Shown: in pieces, positions 8,857 through 17,720 of the stretch | Layout of the letters: each line of letters opens with the position of its first letter | Numbering within the stretch: position 1 is the first letter of the stretch | From: JACZWZ01 sp036478235 | Lineage (GTDB): Bacteria; Actinomycetota; Acidimicrobiia; Spongiisociales; UBA11373 | DNA: 43,425 nucleotides | Assembly: GCA_036478235.1 (NCBI GenBank) | Contig: JAZGDZ010000010.1 | Location: 1-43,425 of the forward strand | Reading direction: 5' to 3' | Notes under the pieces: generated by a model | Told to the model about the DNA's origin: nothing | The model's database searches: none | The model's input: only the letters and a program-made list of their open reading frames with translations | Translations under genes and position numbers: made by a program

Positions 8857-8884
8857 GGACCGGGTCTGTATATCTGGTCATGCT

Positions 8885-8918
8885 CCCCTGGACCTAAGGG
8901 GTAGACACCCCTATGGGG
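8885..8918 (+). terminator. Double GC hairpin after the CPBP gene
   Basis: Two adjacent short hairpins are visible: CCCCT-7 nt-AGGGG at 8885-8901 and CCCC-TAT-GGGG at 8908-8918. They lie about 30 bp after the stop codon. No U-run follows, as is usual for high-G+C terminators. The rest of the 285-bp gap to 9142 shows only a GGAGAGG ribosome-binding site just before the next ATG. Confidence 0.4.
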
Positions 8919-9141
8919 AGATAGCCACCGACACACCGGTGCTTCGGCCCGGCGCAGCACCTCGCGCTGCAGGCTCACACCCCCATCCAGGCTGAGTGAG
9001 ATTCGGTCACCCCGACCCCCCTGGATCACCGCCGGTAAGGTACCAACAGGGGACACATCGCTTCCGGAGGAATAAGCCCTCGAAGAACGATGCCGATCGG
9101 GTGTCCTGCCTCGAAGGGCCGGCTCTCGGAGAGGTGGGCGC

Positions 9142-10461
9142 ATGCAGACCTATCTGTCGTATACCGGTGATCTCGCTGAGGCGACGCCTGAGACGCGTAA
9201 CCGGATCGTGGACTTCTGGCGGATTGCTGCCATCGGCGTCGTCGTCATCGGCCACTGGCTGGCTGCATCGATCTGGATGAAGTCGAACGGTGAGATCGAA
9301 CTCCTCAATGCGCTCCAATGGGTTCCATACGCGGCCTGGGTCACGTGGCTGGTCCAGGTGATGCCCGTGTTCTTCCTCGCCGGCGGCTATGCGAACGCCA
9401 AGGGGATGCGCAGGGTCATTGCGGGTGAACAGCTGCGGCGGGATTGGATCACGAGGCGGACTCGGCGGTTGTGGACACCGGTGACACCGCTGCTCATCGT
9501 ATGGGTCCTGCTCATCATCGCCCTGCGCCCCTTCATCGCTCCCGAGGTGATATTCGCCGGCGCCATGGCGGCGACCGTGCCGCTGTGGTTCCTGGCCGTC
9601 TACATCATCTTGACGGCTGTGGCACCTCTCACCCACAAGTGGTGGCGCCGATCCGGGCTCGCCAGCGTGGCCGGGATGGTCGCGATGGCCGTCGGACTCG
9701 ATGTCGCCAGGTTCGCCTTCGACGTTCCCGGCATCGCCTGGATCAACTTCCTGTTCGTGTGGGGGGCGGTCCATCAGATCGGCTATTGGTGGGCCGAGCG
9801 TGATGATGAAGGCGGGATCCCGAGTTCGGTCGGCTGGGCTCTCAGCGGTGCAGCCCTTGCGCTGCTGATCCTCCTCACCTCGATCGGCTGGTACCCGGTG
9901 GCGATGGTGGGGATTCCCGGCGCCGCCGAAACGAACATGGCGCCGCCGACCACGGCCATCTTCCTGCTCGGCCTGGTCCAGGCAGGTGTGATCTGGGGTA
10001 CCGCGGCAAGAGTGAAACGGTTTTTGACCCGCGCCCGTCCCTGGCACATAGTCGTCTCCTTCTCCGGGGTGGTCATGACCATCTACCTCTGGCATCTTTC
10101 GGCGATGGCGCTGACCGCTGCCATCGGCCTCAACATCTTCGACGGTGCAATCTTCTCGCTCGAGCCGGGGACGACGGCCTGGTGGCTGAGCCGTCCCGCC
10201 TGGATCGCGTTTCTACTGCTGGTCACAACCGGCCTCGTCATGCTGTTCGCCCGATACGAGTGGCGTGTCAGCGACGCACCCTCGCCTCGATCCAGAAGCT
10301 GGGTGCTGCTCGGGATCATTCTCACTGCGGGCTCGGCGGGTGCCGTGGCCGGGTGGGGTATCAGCAGCCCCGACGCCGTGATCCACTGGAGCATCCCGGG
10401 AGCAGCACTGGTCGGAGCTGCGGTTCTCGGGGCGCTGCCGCGACGACGGAAAAAACATTGA
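9142..10461 (+). CDS. Acyltransferase 3 family membrane protein
   Basis: This 439-residue protein has about ten hydrophobic segments. Its N-terminus NRIVDFWRIAAIGVVVIGHW carries the family's R...D..R......VV..H pattern, in which the Arg and the His in the first helix are essential. Family members move acyl groups from a cytoplasmic donor to sugars, lipids or antibiotics at the membrane surface. There is no fused SGNH domain, so the acceptor remains unknown. GGAGAGG precedes the ATG. The gene stands alone, with gene remnants on the other strand downstream. Confidence 0.85.
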   Translation: MQTYLSYTGDLAEATPETRNRIVDFWRIAAIGVVVIGHWLAASIWMKSNGEIELLNALQWVPYAAWVTWLVQVMPVFFLAGGYANAKGMRRVIAGEQLRRDWITRRTRRLWTPVTPLLIVWVLLIIALRPFIAPEVIFAGAMAATVPLWFLAVYIILTAVAPLTHKWWRRSGLASVAGMVAMAVGLDVARFAFDVPGIAWINFLFVWGAVHQIGYWWAERDDEGGIPSSVGWALSGAALALLILLTSIGWYPVAMVGIPGAAETNMAPPTTAIFLLGLVQAGVIWGTAARVKRFLTRARPWHIVVSFSGVVMTIYLWHLSAMALTAAIGLNIFDGAIFSLEPGTTAWWLSRPAWIAFLLLVTTGLVMLFARYEWRVSDAPSPRSRSWVLLGIILTAGSAGAVAGWGISSPDAVIHWSIPGAALVGAAVLGALPRRRKKH

Positions 10462-10562
10462 GGACGAGCGGCAGTCGGGCCCGGTCGGTCGTGGTCAAGG
10501 CCGATTGCGGAGTGGATGGGCACCGCCGCTGCCATTGCTGATGTGCGACGGTCTGTCGGACG

Positions 10563-10799
10563 TCATCGTGGCCCCACCGTGAAGTGCTGCGAGATGACTA
10601 TCGCGTAGTAGCTGAGTGGCAGGCCGACGAGGAGACTGTCGATGCGGTCGAGCAGGCCGCCGAACCCCGGGAGCAGGTCGCCGGCATCTTTCACGCCGAA
10701 GTCGCGCTTCACGAACGATTGGGTGAGGTCACCGTAGAGCGCGGCAACCGCGGTGACCGCCGGTACCGCGAGACGCGTCGTCAGGCTCCAGTCACCCTT
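10563..10799 (-). pseudogene. cdsA: C-terminal remnant of phosphatidate cytidylyltransferase (CdsA)
   Basis: On the minus strand the frame ending at the TGA of 10563-10565 reads GDLTQSFVKRDFGVKDAGDL, LLPGFGGLLDRIDSLL and LPLSYY. This is the CdsA signature (S...KR..gvKD.g..lPGhGG.lDRiDS), with the usual His of PGHGG replaced by Phe. The first three quarters of the protein are missing. At about 10792-10799 the sequence switches to an unrelated gene remnant. CdsA makes CDP-diacylglycerol, and an intact copy must exist elsewhere. Confidence 0.75.
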
Positions 10800-10875
10800 C
10801 GTTCCAGGCTTGGTAGAAGGGATGGTTCAACAGGTTCCACGGTTCGATGGTCGCGTCGAGTTGTTCCTTAGGTGC
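10792..10875 (-). pseudogene. N-terminal remnant of a CADD-like (haem-oxygenase-fold) protein
   Basis: The minus-strand frame ending in a TGA at 10792-10794 reads LDATIEPWNLLNHPFYQAWN. This is the characteristic beginning of the TenA/PqqC-fold CADD family (..HLLKHPFYQAW..G.L), some of whose members serve p-aminobenzoate synthesis. The reading breaks straight after NEG. No start codon precedes it, and its 3' side is fused to the CdsA remnant. It is a dead fragment. The remaining bases up to 11015 show nothing recognisable. Confidence 0.6.
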
Positions 10876-11015
10876 ACAGCACTCCTGTGGTCGGGCCCGG
10901 CATGCCATCTCGGTTCGGTTCCCGAATCAGCCGAGGTTCTCGCTTCGTCGGATGGGACCAATGGTGGTTGGAGACGCGCCTCCATGCGTCAGGTCTGATA
11001 GTAAGAAGTCAGCCG

Positions 11016-11040
11016 GTTCGCGAGATCTCGGCTCGCGAAC
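11016..11040 (-). terminator. Perfect 9-bp stem hairpin after the ABC importer operon
   Basis: GTTCGCGAG and CTCGCGAAC form a perfect stem around a 7-nt loop. The hairpin sits 29 bp beyond the stop of the ATPase gene, the last gene of the operon. There is no U-run. Position and stability suit a high-G+C terminator for the minus-strand operon. Confidence 0.6.
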
Positions 11041-11068
11041 AGACTCAGCGCATGCGAGAAGGTCGCCG

Positions 11069-12115
11069 CTACGTCTCGTCGGCGGGCATTATCCAGAGCC
11101 GAGCCGGCGGGAGGGTCACCTTCGTGACGTCGCCGACGGAGAAGGACCGGGCTTCGTCGGGACGCAGTGATGCCTCGATGATGACGTCCCCGATGGCGAC
11201 ACGAATTGCCACGTGGGTGCCCCGGTAGTGCGACTCGATGATGCGCCCCTCGACGGTGTTCTCGGGTCCGCCATGTCCCAGCAGGACCGCCTCGGGCCGG
11301 ATGGTCACGACGACGGGACCGTCGGGTGGTCGAGCATGTGCGATGTGCAGATCTGCGAAGGGAGCGGCGACTGTGTCGCCTCGGCGTGTCCCGTTGAACA
11401 TGTTTCTTGAACCGAAGAACTGTGCCACCCGCGCAGAACTGGGCCTTTCGTAGAAGTCGCGAGGCGGACCGATCTGTTCGAGGCGGCCGTCGGAGAGGAG
11501 AGCGATGCGATCGCCCATCTCGACAGCCTCCTCCTGATCGTGAGTCACGAAGATCGTGGTGATCGCTCGCTCGCGTTGGGATTCTCTGATCAGGCTGCGC
11601 ATGTCTGCGCGCAGTTCCGGGTCGAGGTTGGCCAGCGGCTCATCGAGCAGGAGCAGCCGGGGCTCGGCCAGCAGCGCCCTTGCCAGCGCGACCCGCTGCT
11701 GCTGTCCGCCGGACAGATCCGAAGGGCGACGGTCGCCGATGCCGGATAGCCCCACTTTGGTCAGCATCTCCTCGCCGCGGGTTCGAGCCTGCGACCGTGC
11801 GACACCACGCATGAGCAGAGCGAACGCAGCGTTGTCTGCAGTCGACATGTACGGGAACAACGATGGGCCTTGGAGCATGAGCACTGCCCGTCGTTTCTCA
11901 GGCGGCTCGGCGAGGACCGACCGGCCGTCGAATCTGATGTCACCCGCGGTTGGCTGGAGGAGCCCGGCTACGAGCTTGAGAATGGTCGTCTTGCCGGCGC
12001 CCGACGGTCCCAGGAGAGTGAGGAGCTCACCCGATCTGCTCTCCATGGAGAGATCTGTGACTGCCGCCGCAGTCCCGTAGCGTTTGGAAACCTCTTGGAG
12101 GCCAAGGGTTGTCAC
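11069..12115 (-). CDS. ABC importer ATP-binding protein (YnjD/PotA/FbpC type)
   Basis: This 348-residue ATPase has Walker A GPSGAGKT (about residues 36-43), signature LSGGQQQRVALARAL, Walker B LLLLDEPLANLD and switch His in FVTHDQEEAVEMGD. A C-terminal TOBE-like barrel (about 240-345) is typical of importers for polyamines, iron, thiamine or sulfate. The start is GTG and shares a 4-bp GTGA overlap with the upstream permease stop, so translation is coupled. It powers the importer encoded by the three preceding genes. The substrate cannot be set by this subunit. Confidence 0.9.
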   Translation of the reverse strand: MTTLGLQEVSKRYGTAAAVTDLSMESRSGELLTLLGPSGAGKTTILKLVAGLLQPTAGDIRFDGRSVLAEPPEKRRAVLMLQGPSLFPYMSTADNAAFALLMRGVARSQARTRGEEMLTKVGLSGIGDRRPSDLSGGQQQRVALARALLAEPRLLLLDEPLANLDPELRADMRSLIRESQRERAITTIFVTHDQEEAVEMGDRIALLSDGRLEQIGPPRDFYERPSSARVAQFFGSRNMFNGTRRGDTVAAPFADLHIAHARPPDGPVVVTIRPEAVLLGHGGPENTVEGRIIESHYRGTHVAIRVAIGDVIIEASLRPDEARSFSVGDVTKVTLPPARLWIMPADET

Positions 12116-12969
12116 GGTATGCCGATCCGGGCCGCCGGCATCCGCGAAACGTGGCGGGAGGTCAAGAACAGGAGCGCAAGTACCGGGGCGATCGTAATGA
12201 GAGCGAGGGCGCTGGTGAGGGCGGTGTCGCCTCCCGTCGAGGTGGCGAAGAGCAGGATGGGCAGCGTTACTACCTGCCCGCCGCCGATGAGGAGGGTGAG
12301 GATGTACTGGCTCCAGCTCACGATCAGGACCAGCACTCCCGCCACCACCAGACCGGGTGCGATGGCCGGAAGGGTGACGTAGCGAAAGGCGCGCAGCCGG
12401 GTGGCTCCCAGAGTACGGGCCTGGCCTTCGCCCGCCGGGTCGTAGTTGGCGAACACGCCGCTCATGATGAACACCGCATACGGGACCGTAGGCACCAGGT
12501 GGACGAGCACAACGCCCCAGAAGCTGTTGGTGAGCCGAAGCCGCAGGAACGCAAAGTCCAGTCCCATGGCCACCACTACCGGCGGCGCCAGCAGCGGGGC
12601 CAGGAGGGCGAGTTCCACTAGACGCTTGGCGCGGAATGTATGCCGGCCCAGCGCTCTACCTGCCGGCACTGCCACCACCAGTGCCACTGCCACCACCGCC
12701 AACCCCACCGATACCGTCGTCACCATCGCTCCCCACACCTCCGAACCGGGCCGCAGCAGCAACCGCCACGCCCGCAGGTTCCAGTCGTTGGGGACGAGTT
12801 GGGGATAGAAGTAGCCGCGGGTCAGCGAGAAGAGTGCCAGTGCCGCCAGCGGCAGGATCAAGAGGGTGAGAAGCAGCGCAGCCAAGGTTCGTGTCGATCG
12901 GGGACGGCGTTGTTCCGGGGCGTGCTGGCGAGCGCCCGGTGAGTTCGATTTCACAGCCTGCTGGTTCAT
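12112..12969 (-). CDS. ABC importer permease, second half (YnjC C-terminal type)
   Basis: The real start is the ATG at 12969, which overlaps the TGA of the preceding permease in ATGA; the longer open frame upstream is a shadow. The 285-residue protein has six helices and the EAA-type loop ARTLGATRLRAFRYVTLPAI, which docks onto the ATPase. E. coli YnjC is one polypeptide of two permease halves, whereas here the halves are two genes. It forms the membrane channel with the next-listed permease. Confidence 0.88.
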   Translation of the reverse strand: MNQQAVKSNSPGARQHAPEQRRPRSTRTLAALLLTLLILPLAALALFSLTRGYFYPQLVPNDWNLRAWRLLLRPGSEVWGAMVTTVSVGLAVVAVALVVAVPAGRALGRHTFRAKRLVELALLAPLLAPPVVVAMGLDFAFLRLRLTNSFWGVVLVHLVPTVPYAVFIMSGVFANYDPAGEGQARTLGATRLRAFRYVTLPAIAPGLVVAGVLVLIVSWSQYILTLLIGGGQVVTLPILLFATSTGGDTALTSALALITIAPVLALLFLTSRHVSRMPAARIGIP

Positions 12970-13859
12970 GGCCTCCTCGCGTATCGCCGTCCCAGGTGCA
13001 GGTAGATCAGAGCCGCCAGCGTGATGATCGCCATCATGACGACGCCGAGGGCCAGTGCCTCGGGCCTTGCAGCGAGGTCTACGTTTGTGAACCTCCGGTA
13101 GGCGAGGACGGGCAATGCTTCGGGGAAGCTGCCACCGAGAAGCAGCGGTACCTCGAAGGTCCCGAAAGTGAACGCAAAGACCACCACCGAGGCGGGGAGA
13201 AGCGCCGGCGCCAGCAGGGGCAGGGTCACATGGCGAAAGCGCCTCCAGCGTCCCGCACCCAGAGTGGCCGCCACACCTTCGAAGTCGTCGGCTACCGACC
13301 CCAACCCGGCCAGGGCTATGAGGGCGAAGAAGGGGACCTCCTTCCACACATACTCGGCGATGATCGCTACTCCGCGAGGGTCGAAGATGAGGGCGGGGAA
13401 AACGGCGGGTCCATCGATCAATCCCACCGAGCCGGCGACACGTGCCAACAGACCGCTCTGGCCCAACACGAGGACCATCGCCAGAGCGCCCACGAGGTGC
13501 GGTACCGGCAGGTTGAGCTGAAGCATGAAGGCCCCGACTCGAGACCCGGAGAACAGGTGGCGAAACGCCAGAGCGATCGTCACCCCCAGGCCCAGCGCCA
13601 GCGCCGTGGATGCCAGCGAAAGGTAGGAGGTGAACGCCAGCGAGCGCCAAAGTTCCTGACCGGAGAACAGGCTGCGATAGGCGTCCGGGCTGAGCCGGGA
13701 GTCCCCTATCAGCGGGAAGACACCCAGGCTCTGCGCCAGCGCCAGACCCACCGCCACGACGAAGACCGGGACCACCACTATCAGCGCAGGCATCAGCCGA
13801 AGCCACACTCGGGTCGGCTCGGCTGCCGAGTCGAGGCCGGGCCGCCTAGCGGCGAACAT
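12966..13859 (-). CDS. ABC importer permease, first half (YnjC N-terminal type)
   Basis: The protein has about 297 residues and six helices, with EAA-loop-like AATLGAGRWRRFRHVTLPLL. I chose the ATG at 13859 (MFAARRPG) over the TTG at 13880. It overlaps the stop of the binding-protein gene by 14 bp. It pairs with the following permease to make the heterodimeric channel. Confidence 0.86.
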   Translation of the reverse strand: MFAARRPGLDSAAEPTRVWLRLMPALIVVVPVFVVAVGLALAQSLGVFPLIGDSRLSPDAYRSLFSGQELWRSLAFTSYLSLASTALALGLGVTIALAFRHLFSGSRVGAFMLQLNLPVPHLVGALAMVLVLGQSGLLARVAGSVGLIDGPAVFPALIFDPRGVAIIAEYVWKEVPFFALIALAGLGSVADDFEGVAATLGAGRWRRFRHVTLPLLAPALLPASVVVFAFTFGTFEVPLLLGGSFPEALPVLAYRRFTNVDLAARPEALALGVVMMAIITLAALIYLHLGRRYARRP

Positions 13860-15108
13860 ATTGCTGCCAGTCTCTTTCAAGGGCGATTGTGTAATCGGCG
13901 GCCACCTCGGGTAGGCGGACGGACTCCAACAGCGCCGGCTCCAGGGCCAACTCGCCGAGGTCGTCGAGCACCGCCTCGATGCGTCGACGGTCGTCGGCGT
14001 CGAGGAGTGAGAGCGATATGCCCAGCCCGTCGCCCCACCCGTTTGCGGGTGCCAGCTTGGCTGCCTGTAGCTCCGGTTCGAGGACCAGGTTGGCCATCAC
14101 CATCGCCGCTTCCGGGTGCGCCGCGTTGGCGGGAATAGCCAGATAGTGGCTGTCGCCGATCGTCCCGGTGTCGAATACGAAGGGCCGAGAAGTCGCCGGC
14201 AGAACCCCGGCGGCCACGTCGGCTTCGATCCCGGCCGGGAGTTGTGTGAACGTGAAGTCGACCTCGCCGTTGGCGAAAAGCCTATTGAGCTCGGCGATGC
14301 TCGGAGGGTAACTGGCGCCTTGTCGCCAGAGGTACGGTTCCATCTCTCGAAGATAAGCCCACAGTGCGGGCGAGGATTCGGCGTAGCCGGCTGCGTCGAA
14401 CCCACCGAGCCAGCGCTCCGGTCCACCGGTGAGCTCGTAGAAAGCCTGTTTGACGAAGCGGTTGCCGTGGAAGTCGGGTGGGGCCGGGTAGGTGAAGCGC
14501 CCCGGGTGCATCTCGACCCATTCGAGCAACTCGGCGTAGCTTCGGGGAAGCTCGTCGGGGCCGAAGCGAGCGCTGTCGTAGACAAATTGGAACTGCGCCG
14601 AGCCCCACGGCGACTCGAAGCCCGCCACCGCCAACCCGAAGTCGAGGCTCACCTCGGGAGCGTCCCAGTCCACGAAGCGGGCGTTGGGGATACGCGTCGA
14701 CCAGTCGGCGAGGAGGGCGTCGGCCTGGCGCAGCGTCTGGAAGTTCTCGCCGTTTATCCAGATGAGATCGACGGCGCCTCCCCGTTCTCGACCGGCCTGG
14801 ATTTCGGATAGAACCTTGTTGACCGCGTCGACGGTGTCCGCGACCGGGATCCGATTGAGCTCGATTCCGAACTCGGCCTCGAGTCGAGGACCGTAGACGG
14901 TGTCGACGAATCGGTTGATCTCGCTGCTGCCACCCCACATGAACAGGTTGAGCTCTTGGCCCCGAGAGCCGGATAGCACACCATCCCAGTCGGCCGGGTC
15001 GGCGACGTTTCCTTCTCCGGAGGTGGGAGTGCATGCAGCCGCCATCAGCGTCACCGCGCCAATCAGCGCTCCCCACCGAGAGAGGCGAAAGACAGAAGCC
15101 TGCGTCAC
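13846..15108 (-). CDS. ABC importer solute-binding lipoprotein (YnjB-like)
   Basis: A GTG start at 15108 gives VTQASVFRLSRW, a hydrophobic stretch and the lipobox LMAAAC, then the mature protein; the extra 100 codons of open frame upstream are not a signal peptide. The motif order LFMWGGSSEINRFVD, GIELNRIPVADTVDAVNKV and GGAVDLIWINGENFQTL matches the E. coli YnjB family of the YnjBCD importer, whose physiological substrate is not settled. It is first in the operon, as expected for a binding protein. Related type-1 binding proteins take thiamine, iron or polyamines. I cannot choose among these. Confidence 0.87.
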   Translation of the reverse strand: MTQASVFRLSRWGALIGAVTLMAAACTPTSGEGNVADPADWDGVLSGSRGQELNLFMWGGSSEINRFVDTVYGPRLEAEFGIELNRIPVADTVDAVNKVLSEIQAGRERGGAVDLIWINGENFQTLRQADALLADWSTRIPNARFVDWDAPEVSLDFGLAVAGFESPWGSAQFQFVYDSARFGPDELPRSYAELLEWVEMHPGRFTYPAPPDFHGNRFVKQAFYELTGGPERWLGGFDAAGYAESSPALWAYLREMEPYLWRQGASYPPSIAELNRLFANGEVDFTFTQLPAGIEADVAAGVLPATSRPFVFDTGTIGDSHYLAIPANAAHPEAAMVMANLVLEPELQAAKLAPANGWGDGLGISLSLLDADDRRRIEAVLDDLGELALEPALLESVRLPEVAADYTIALERDWQQYVRR

Positions 15109-15247
15109 GACACGCCAGAACAGCCAAAGCGCGCCAGACCTTCCGGTGAGGCCTGCTTCGACCACGCTCGAGGCCGATAGCGCTGCTGGCCGGTGGGGTC
15201 GCCGACGGATTCGGGGCGGGGCATATAGGTGGCCCTCGGGTGCGGTG

Positions 15248-15661
15248 CTAGCCGCCCGGAGGCGTCCCATACTCGAGGACCGTCTCCGGGACGATCCGGA
15301 ACACCGCACCCGGGATGTCCCGACGGCTGCTGAGAAAGGCTGCCACATCTTCGGCCGGCAGATAGCGGCCGGCAAGGCGGGAGCGCACTTCGGCGATAGT
15401 CGCCGCATCGGAGACCGCTCGGCCCTGGATCATCACGGCGTAGTAGGGGCGCTGCCGACGGTCGACCACGACTCCGACCCGGTTGTCCCGCTCCAGGTTG
15501 CGCTGCTTCTGGGAGCCGAGACCGGTGACGATGAGCAGGTTTCCGCCGTCCCTGACATACCACATCGGCGCCGAGTGGGGCTTCCCGCCGGGCCCCACAG
15601 TGGACAGAACACACACCCACGGGTCGTCCAGGAAGGTGCGTTGGGCGGAAGTGAACGGCAT
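15248..15661 (-). CDS. PPOX-class split-barrel oxidoreductase (F420 or flavin type)
   Basis: This 137-residue split beta-barrel has the family opening LDDPWVCVLSTVGPGGKPHSAPMWYV, a central LLIVTGLGSQKQRNLERDNRVGVVV and DRRQRPYYAVMIQGRA. It belongs to the pyridoxamine-phosphate-oxidase-like group that in actinomycetes often binds F420. Cofactor and substrate cannot be fixed from the sequence alone. It stands alone, divergent from nothing, with a 139-bp gap to the importer operon. Confidence 0.8.
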   Translation of the reverse strand: MPFTSAQRTFLDDPWVCVLSTVGPGGKPHSAPMWYVRDGGNLLIVTGLGSQKQRNLERDNRVGVVVDRRQRPYYAVMIQGRAVSDAATIAEVRSRLAGRYLPAEDVAAFLSSRRDIPGAVFRIVPETVLEYGTPPGG

Positions 15662-15810
15662 CCGGCAACGGTAACGAATCGGCCCTGCCGAGGCTTCCCC
15701 GCCGCGGCGGTGGCGAACCGCTCACGAAGGTCGGTCTCATCGGCGCAGCAGTCAGCCGATTACGTCGTCGCTTGGTGTGCAGACCGTTGCGCCCAGGTGT
15801 GTTGCGCCGG

Positions 15811-16488
15811 TCAGCATGTGACGCCAGGCTCGCAGAACAGGCCCTCGCCGGCGTCGCCGTACCGTTCCAGGAGCCAGTTCGAAAGTGCCGGCAGAAGACG
15901 CTCGGCGGGAGCGAAGCCCCTGGTCACCAGGCTGTGGCTTTCACCATCGAACAGCAGGAGGGTGGGGAACCCGGCGACACCCAGGGATCGGGCCTCGGCG
16001 AAATCGGCCCAGGCCCGGCGGTGCATCTCATCGGACTCGAGGCGATGCAAGAACTCCTCGCGGTCGACGGCGAAGCCTTCGAGTAGGGCCGGATACTCTG
16101 CGGGGTCGGTGATGTCGACACCGTCCGCGTAGAAGGCACGCTGCAAGCGTGTGTGGAACGGCAGCGAGGCCTTCTCGTCCAGGGACCGCATGGTGACCAT
16201 TGCGATCGCCGGGAACTCGGTGTCGTAGCGCCAGCCGTCGCGGCGCTTGAGGAAGGCATGATCAAACGGCTGACCCGAGGCTGCCTCGACCTGATGCCAG
16301 TGGTGGGCCAGGAGACTTTCGAGCCCATCGTCGAGCATCCCGGCCGCGGGCCCCGGACGAAGACCACCCACCACCAGCCTGACCGGAAGATCGTACACGG
16401 CCTGCATGCGCTCCAGCACCGGGGCAAAACCCCAGCACCACGAACACATCGGATCGCCCACGTAGACGAATTCAAGGTCGCCTTCCAC
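15811..16488 (-). CDS. Cytoplasmic DsbA family protein (FrnE-like)
   Basis: This 225-residue thioredoxin-fold protein with a helical insertion has the active site CSWC in VGDPMCSWCWGFAPVLERM and the cis-Pro loop GFPTLLLFD. The absence of a signal peptide and the DPMCSWCWGF sequence match the FrnE-like/DsbA-family oxidoreductases, which work in the cytoplasm on oxidative damage. A further Cys pair ends the protein (FCEPGVTC) and could form a regulatory disulfide. The start is GTG. Confidence 0.82.
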   Translation of the reverse strand: MEGDLEFVYVGDPMCSWCWGFAPVLERMQAVYDLPVRLVVGGLRPGPAAGMLDDGLESLLAHHWHQVEAASGQPFDHAFLKRRDGWRYDTEFPAIAMVTMRSLDEKASLPFHTRLQRAFYADGVDITDPAEYPALLEGFAVDREEFLHRLESDEMHRRAWADFAEARSLGVAGFPTLLLFDGESHSLVTRGFAPAERLLPALSNWLLERYGDAGEGLFCEPGVTC

Positions 16489-16606
16489 GGTGATGTCAAT
16501 CGACCGTATGCGGGCACTATTCCCGAACGATCCCGGTCGAGAACGATCAGATGTGGAGTGGGACCAGGGGAGGCGGCGTTATTGGCTGCGGACCAGGGGC
16601 GGGCTG

Positions 16607-17131
16607 TCACCGGTCGACTGAGAGGGGCTTTTCGTAGGTCACCGACGATTTGAGCCGGTCTCGAGGGATGTGGTAGTAGCGGCCGAGGACCGCTTCGGAG
16701 TCGGGGGAGAGCCGGTAGCCGCCTTTTTCGAGGGCGCGACGGGCCTTGTAGTTGGCTGCGTAGGTGCCGACGATGATCCGCTCGACACCGTGTGTCTGTC
16801 GTTCGAGGTGGTCGTGCAGCAGCGATGCAACGCCCTGGCGCTGATGGTGGGGCAACACGTAGGCGTGTCTGAAAAGGGCGACGTCGCTGACATACTCCAG
16901 ACCCATCACTGCGACCAGGTCGTCACCCTCGAACGCCCCATACCAGGTCATCCTGCTGGCTTCTGCCAGCCATTGGTCGAGGGTCATCTCGGGCTCGTGA
17001 ATCTCGTCGGTGCCAAGGAACTCGCGATACCACTCGGCGGCGGTGTTGATCACCGCGACGGCGGCGCCACCGTCGCTCGCGGTAAGGGCACGAACGAGCC
17101 GGGAGGCCGCGTCTGGATCATCGGCGCGCAT
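16607..17131 (-). CDS. GNAT family N-acetyltransferase
   Basis: This 174-residue protein has the GNAT core: LVAVMGLEYVSDVALFRHAYV strands, the acetyl-CoA loop HHQRQGVASLLHDHLE (Q/RxxGxA variant) and the C-terminal ARRALEKGGYRL. It transfers acetyl from acetyl-CoA to an unidentified amine. It sits about 120 bp from the DsbA-family gene on the same strand but with no overlap, so a shared operon is unproven. Confidence 0.8.
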   Translation of the reverse strand: MRADDPDAASRLVRALTASDGGAAVAVINTAAEWYREFLGTDEIHEPEMTLDQWLAEASRMTWYGAFEGDDLVAVMGLEYVSDVALFRHAYVLPHHQRQGVASLLHDHLERQTHGVERIIVGTYAANYKARRALEKGGYRLSPDSEAVLGRYYHIPRDRLKSSVTYEKPLSVDR

Positions 17132-17305
17132 CGGGGAAGCATATGTGGGCTCCGGATACAGGTGGACGGGTGGCGTCGGCGGCTACTCATCCTCTGAAGG
17201 CACGTCGACCGTCAGACGAGGCCGGAAGGTGGCGATCACGCGTCCTCGGTCGGTCGATGGGGCGTTGCGATCGGCTAGACGCAACAGAATCCTAAACCCC
17301 TGAGT

Positions 17306-17337
17306 TATGTAATACGATAAAGTATATAATACGATAA
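17306..17337 (+). promoter_or_regulatory. AT-rich promoter with two 15-bp direct repeats (likely operator)
   Basis: TATRTAATACGATAA occurs at 17306-17320 and 17323-17337, 17 bp apart, in an AT-rich island very unlike the surrounding high-G+C DNA. The second copy contains a consensus -10 hexamer TATAAT at 17325-17330. The start codon of the XRE gene follows 20 bp later. Repeats that overlap the promoter fit autorepression by the XRE protein. Confidence 0.65.
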
Positions 17338-17357
17338 CTATTGAGAGAGAGAAATCA

Positions 17358-17720
17358 ATGAACCTTCCAGCGCGACTCCGGGTGGCACGCGAGGCGGCAG
17401 GGATCACTCAGGCCGAGATCGCAGCGCGGACGGGCATCGCGATACCGAACATCTCGAGGATCGAGAGTGGCGCAGTCGATGTCCGGATCAGCACGCTGAC
17501 ACGGATACTCGAAGCGATGGATCTCGACATCGAGTTCACTTCACTGACCACTCCTCCCCTGACCCTCGACGACGCAACCAGGAGCGCTCGGCGGGGGCGC
17601 TCCCGACTCGCAGCAGCCGGCCGAGGTCAGTCAGATCCGCTCGAACGACTCGATGCGAAGCAAGGCCGTGGGGTCGATGTGACCGTTGAACGGGATCTGC
17701 GAGAACCACGTGAGCGCTGA
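17358..17720 (+). CDS. XRE-family helix-turn-helix regulator (antitoxin-like)
   Basis: Residues 4-62 form a Cro/CI-type HTH (LRVAREAAGITQAEIAARTG, IPNISRIESGAVDVRISTLTRIL). The remainder is a basic, poorly conserved tail. It is the first gene of a pair whose second gene is a nucleotidyltransferase; the two overlap by about 11 bp. The arrangement, the direct-repeat operator upstream and the small size fit an antitoxin that represses its own promoter. It might instead be an ordinary regulator. Confidence 0.8.
   Translation: MNLPARLRVAREAAGITQAEIAARTGIAIPNISRIESGAVDVRISTLTRILEAMDLDIEFTSLTTPPLTLDDATRSARRGRSRLAAAGRGQSDPLERLDAKQGRGVDVTVERDLREPRER

Noticed and set aside
12970..13806. Upstream extension of the second permease frame
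   Set aside because: It is antisense-type shadow of the first permease; the ATGA junction at 12966-12969 fixes the start.
15109..15408. 100-residue extension of the YnjB-like protein
   Set aside because: Basic low-complexity reading with no signal; the lipobox start at 15108 is standard for binding proteins.
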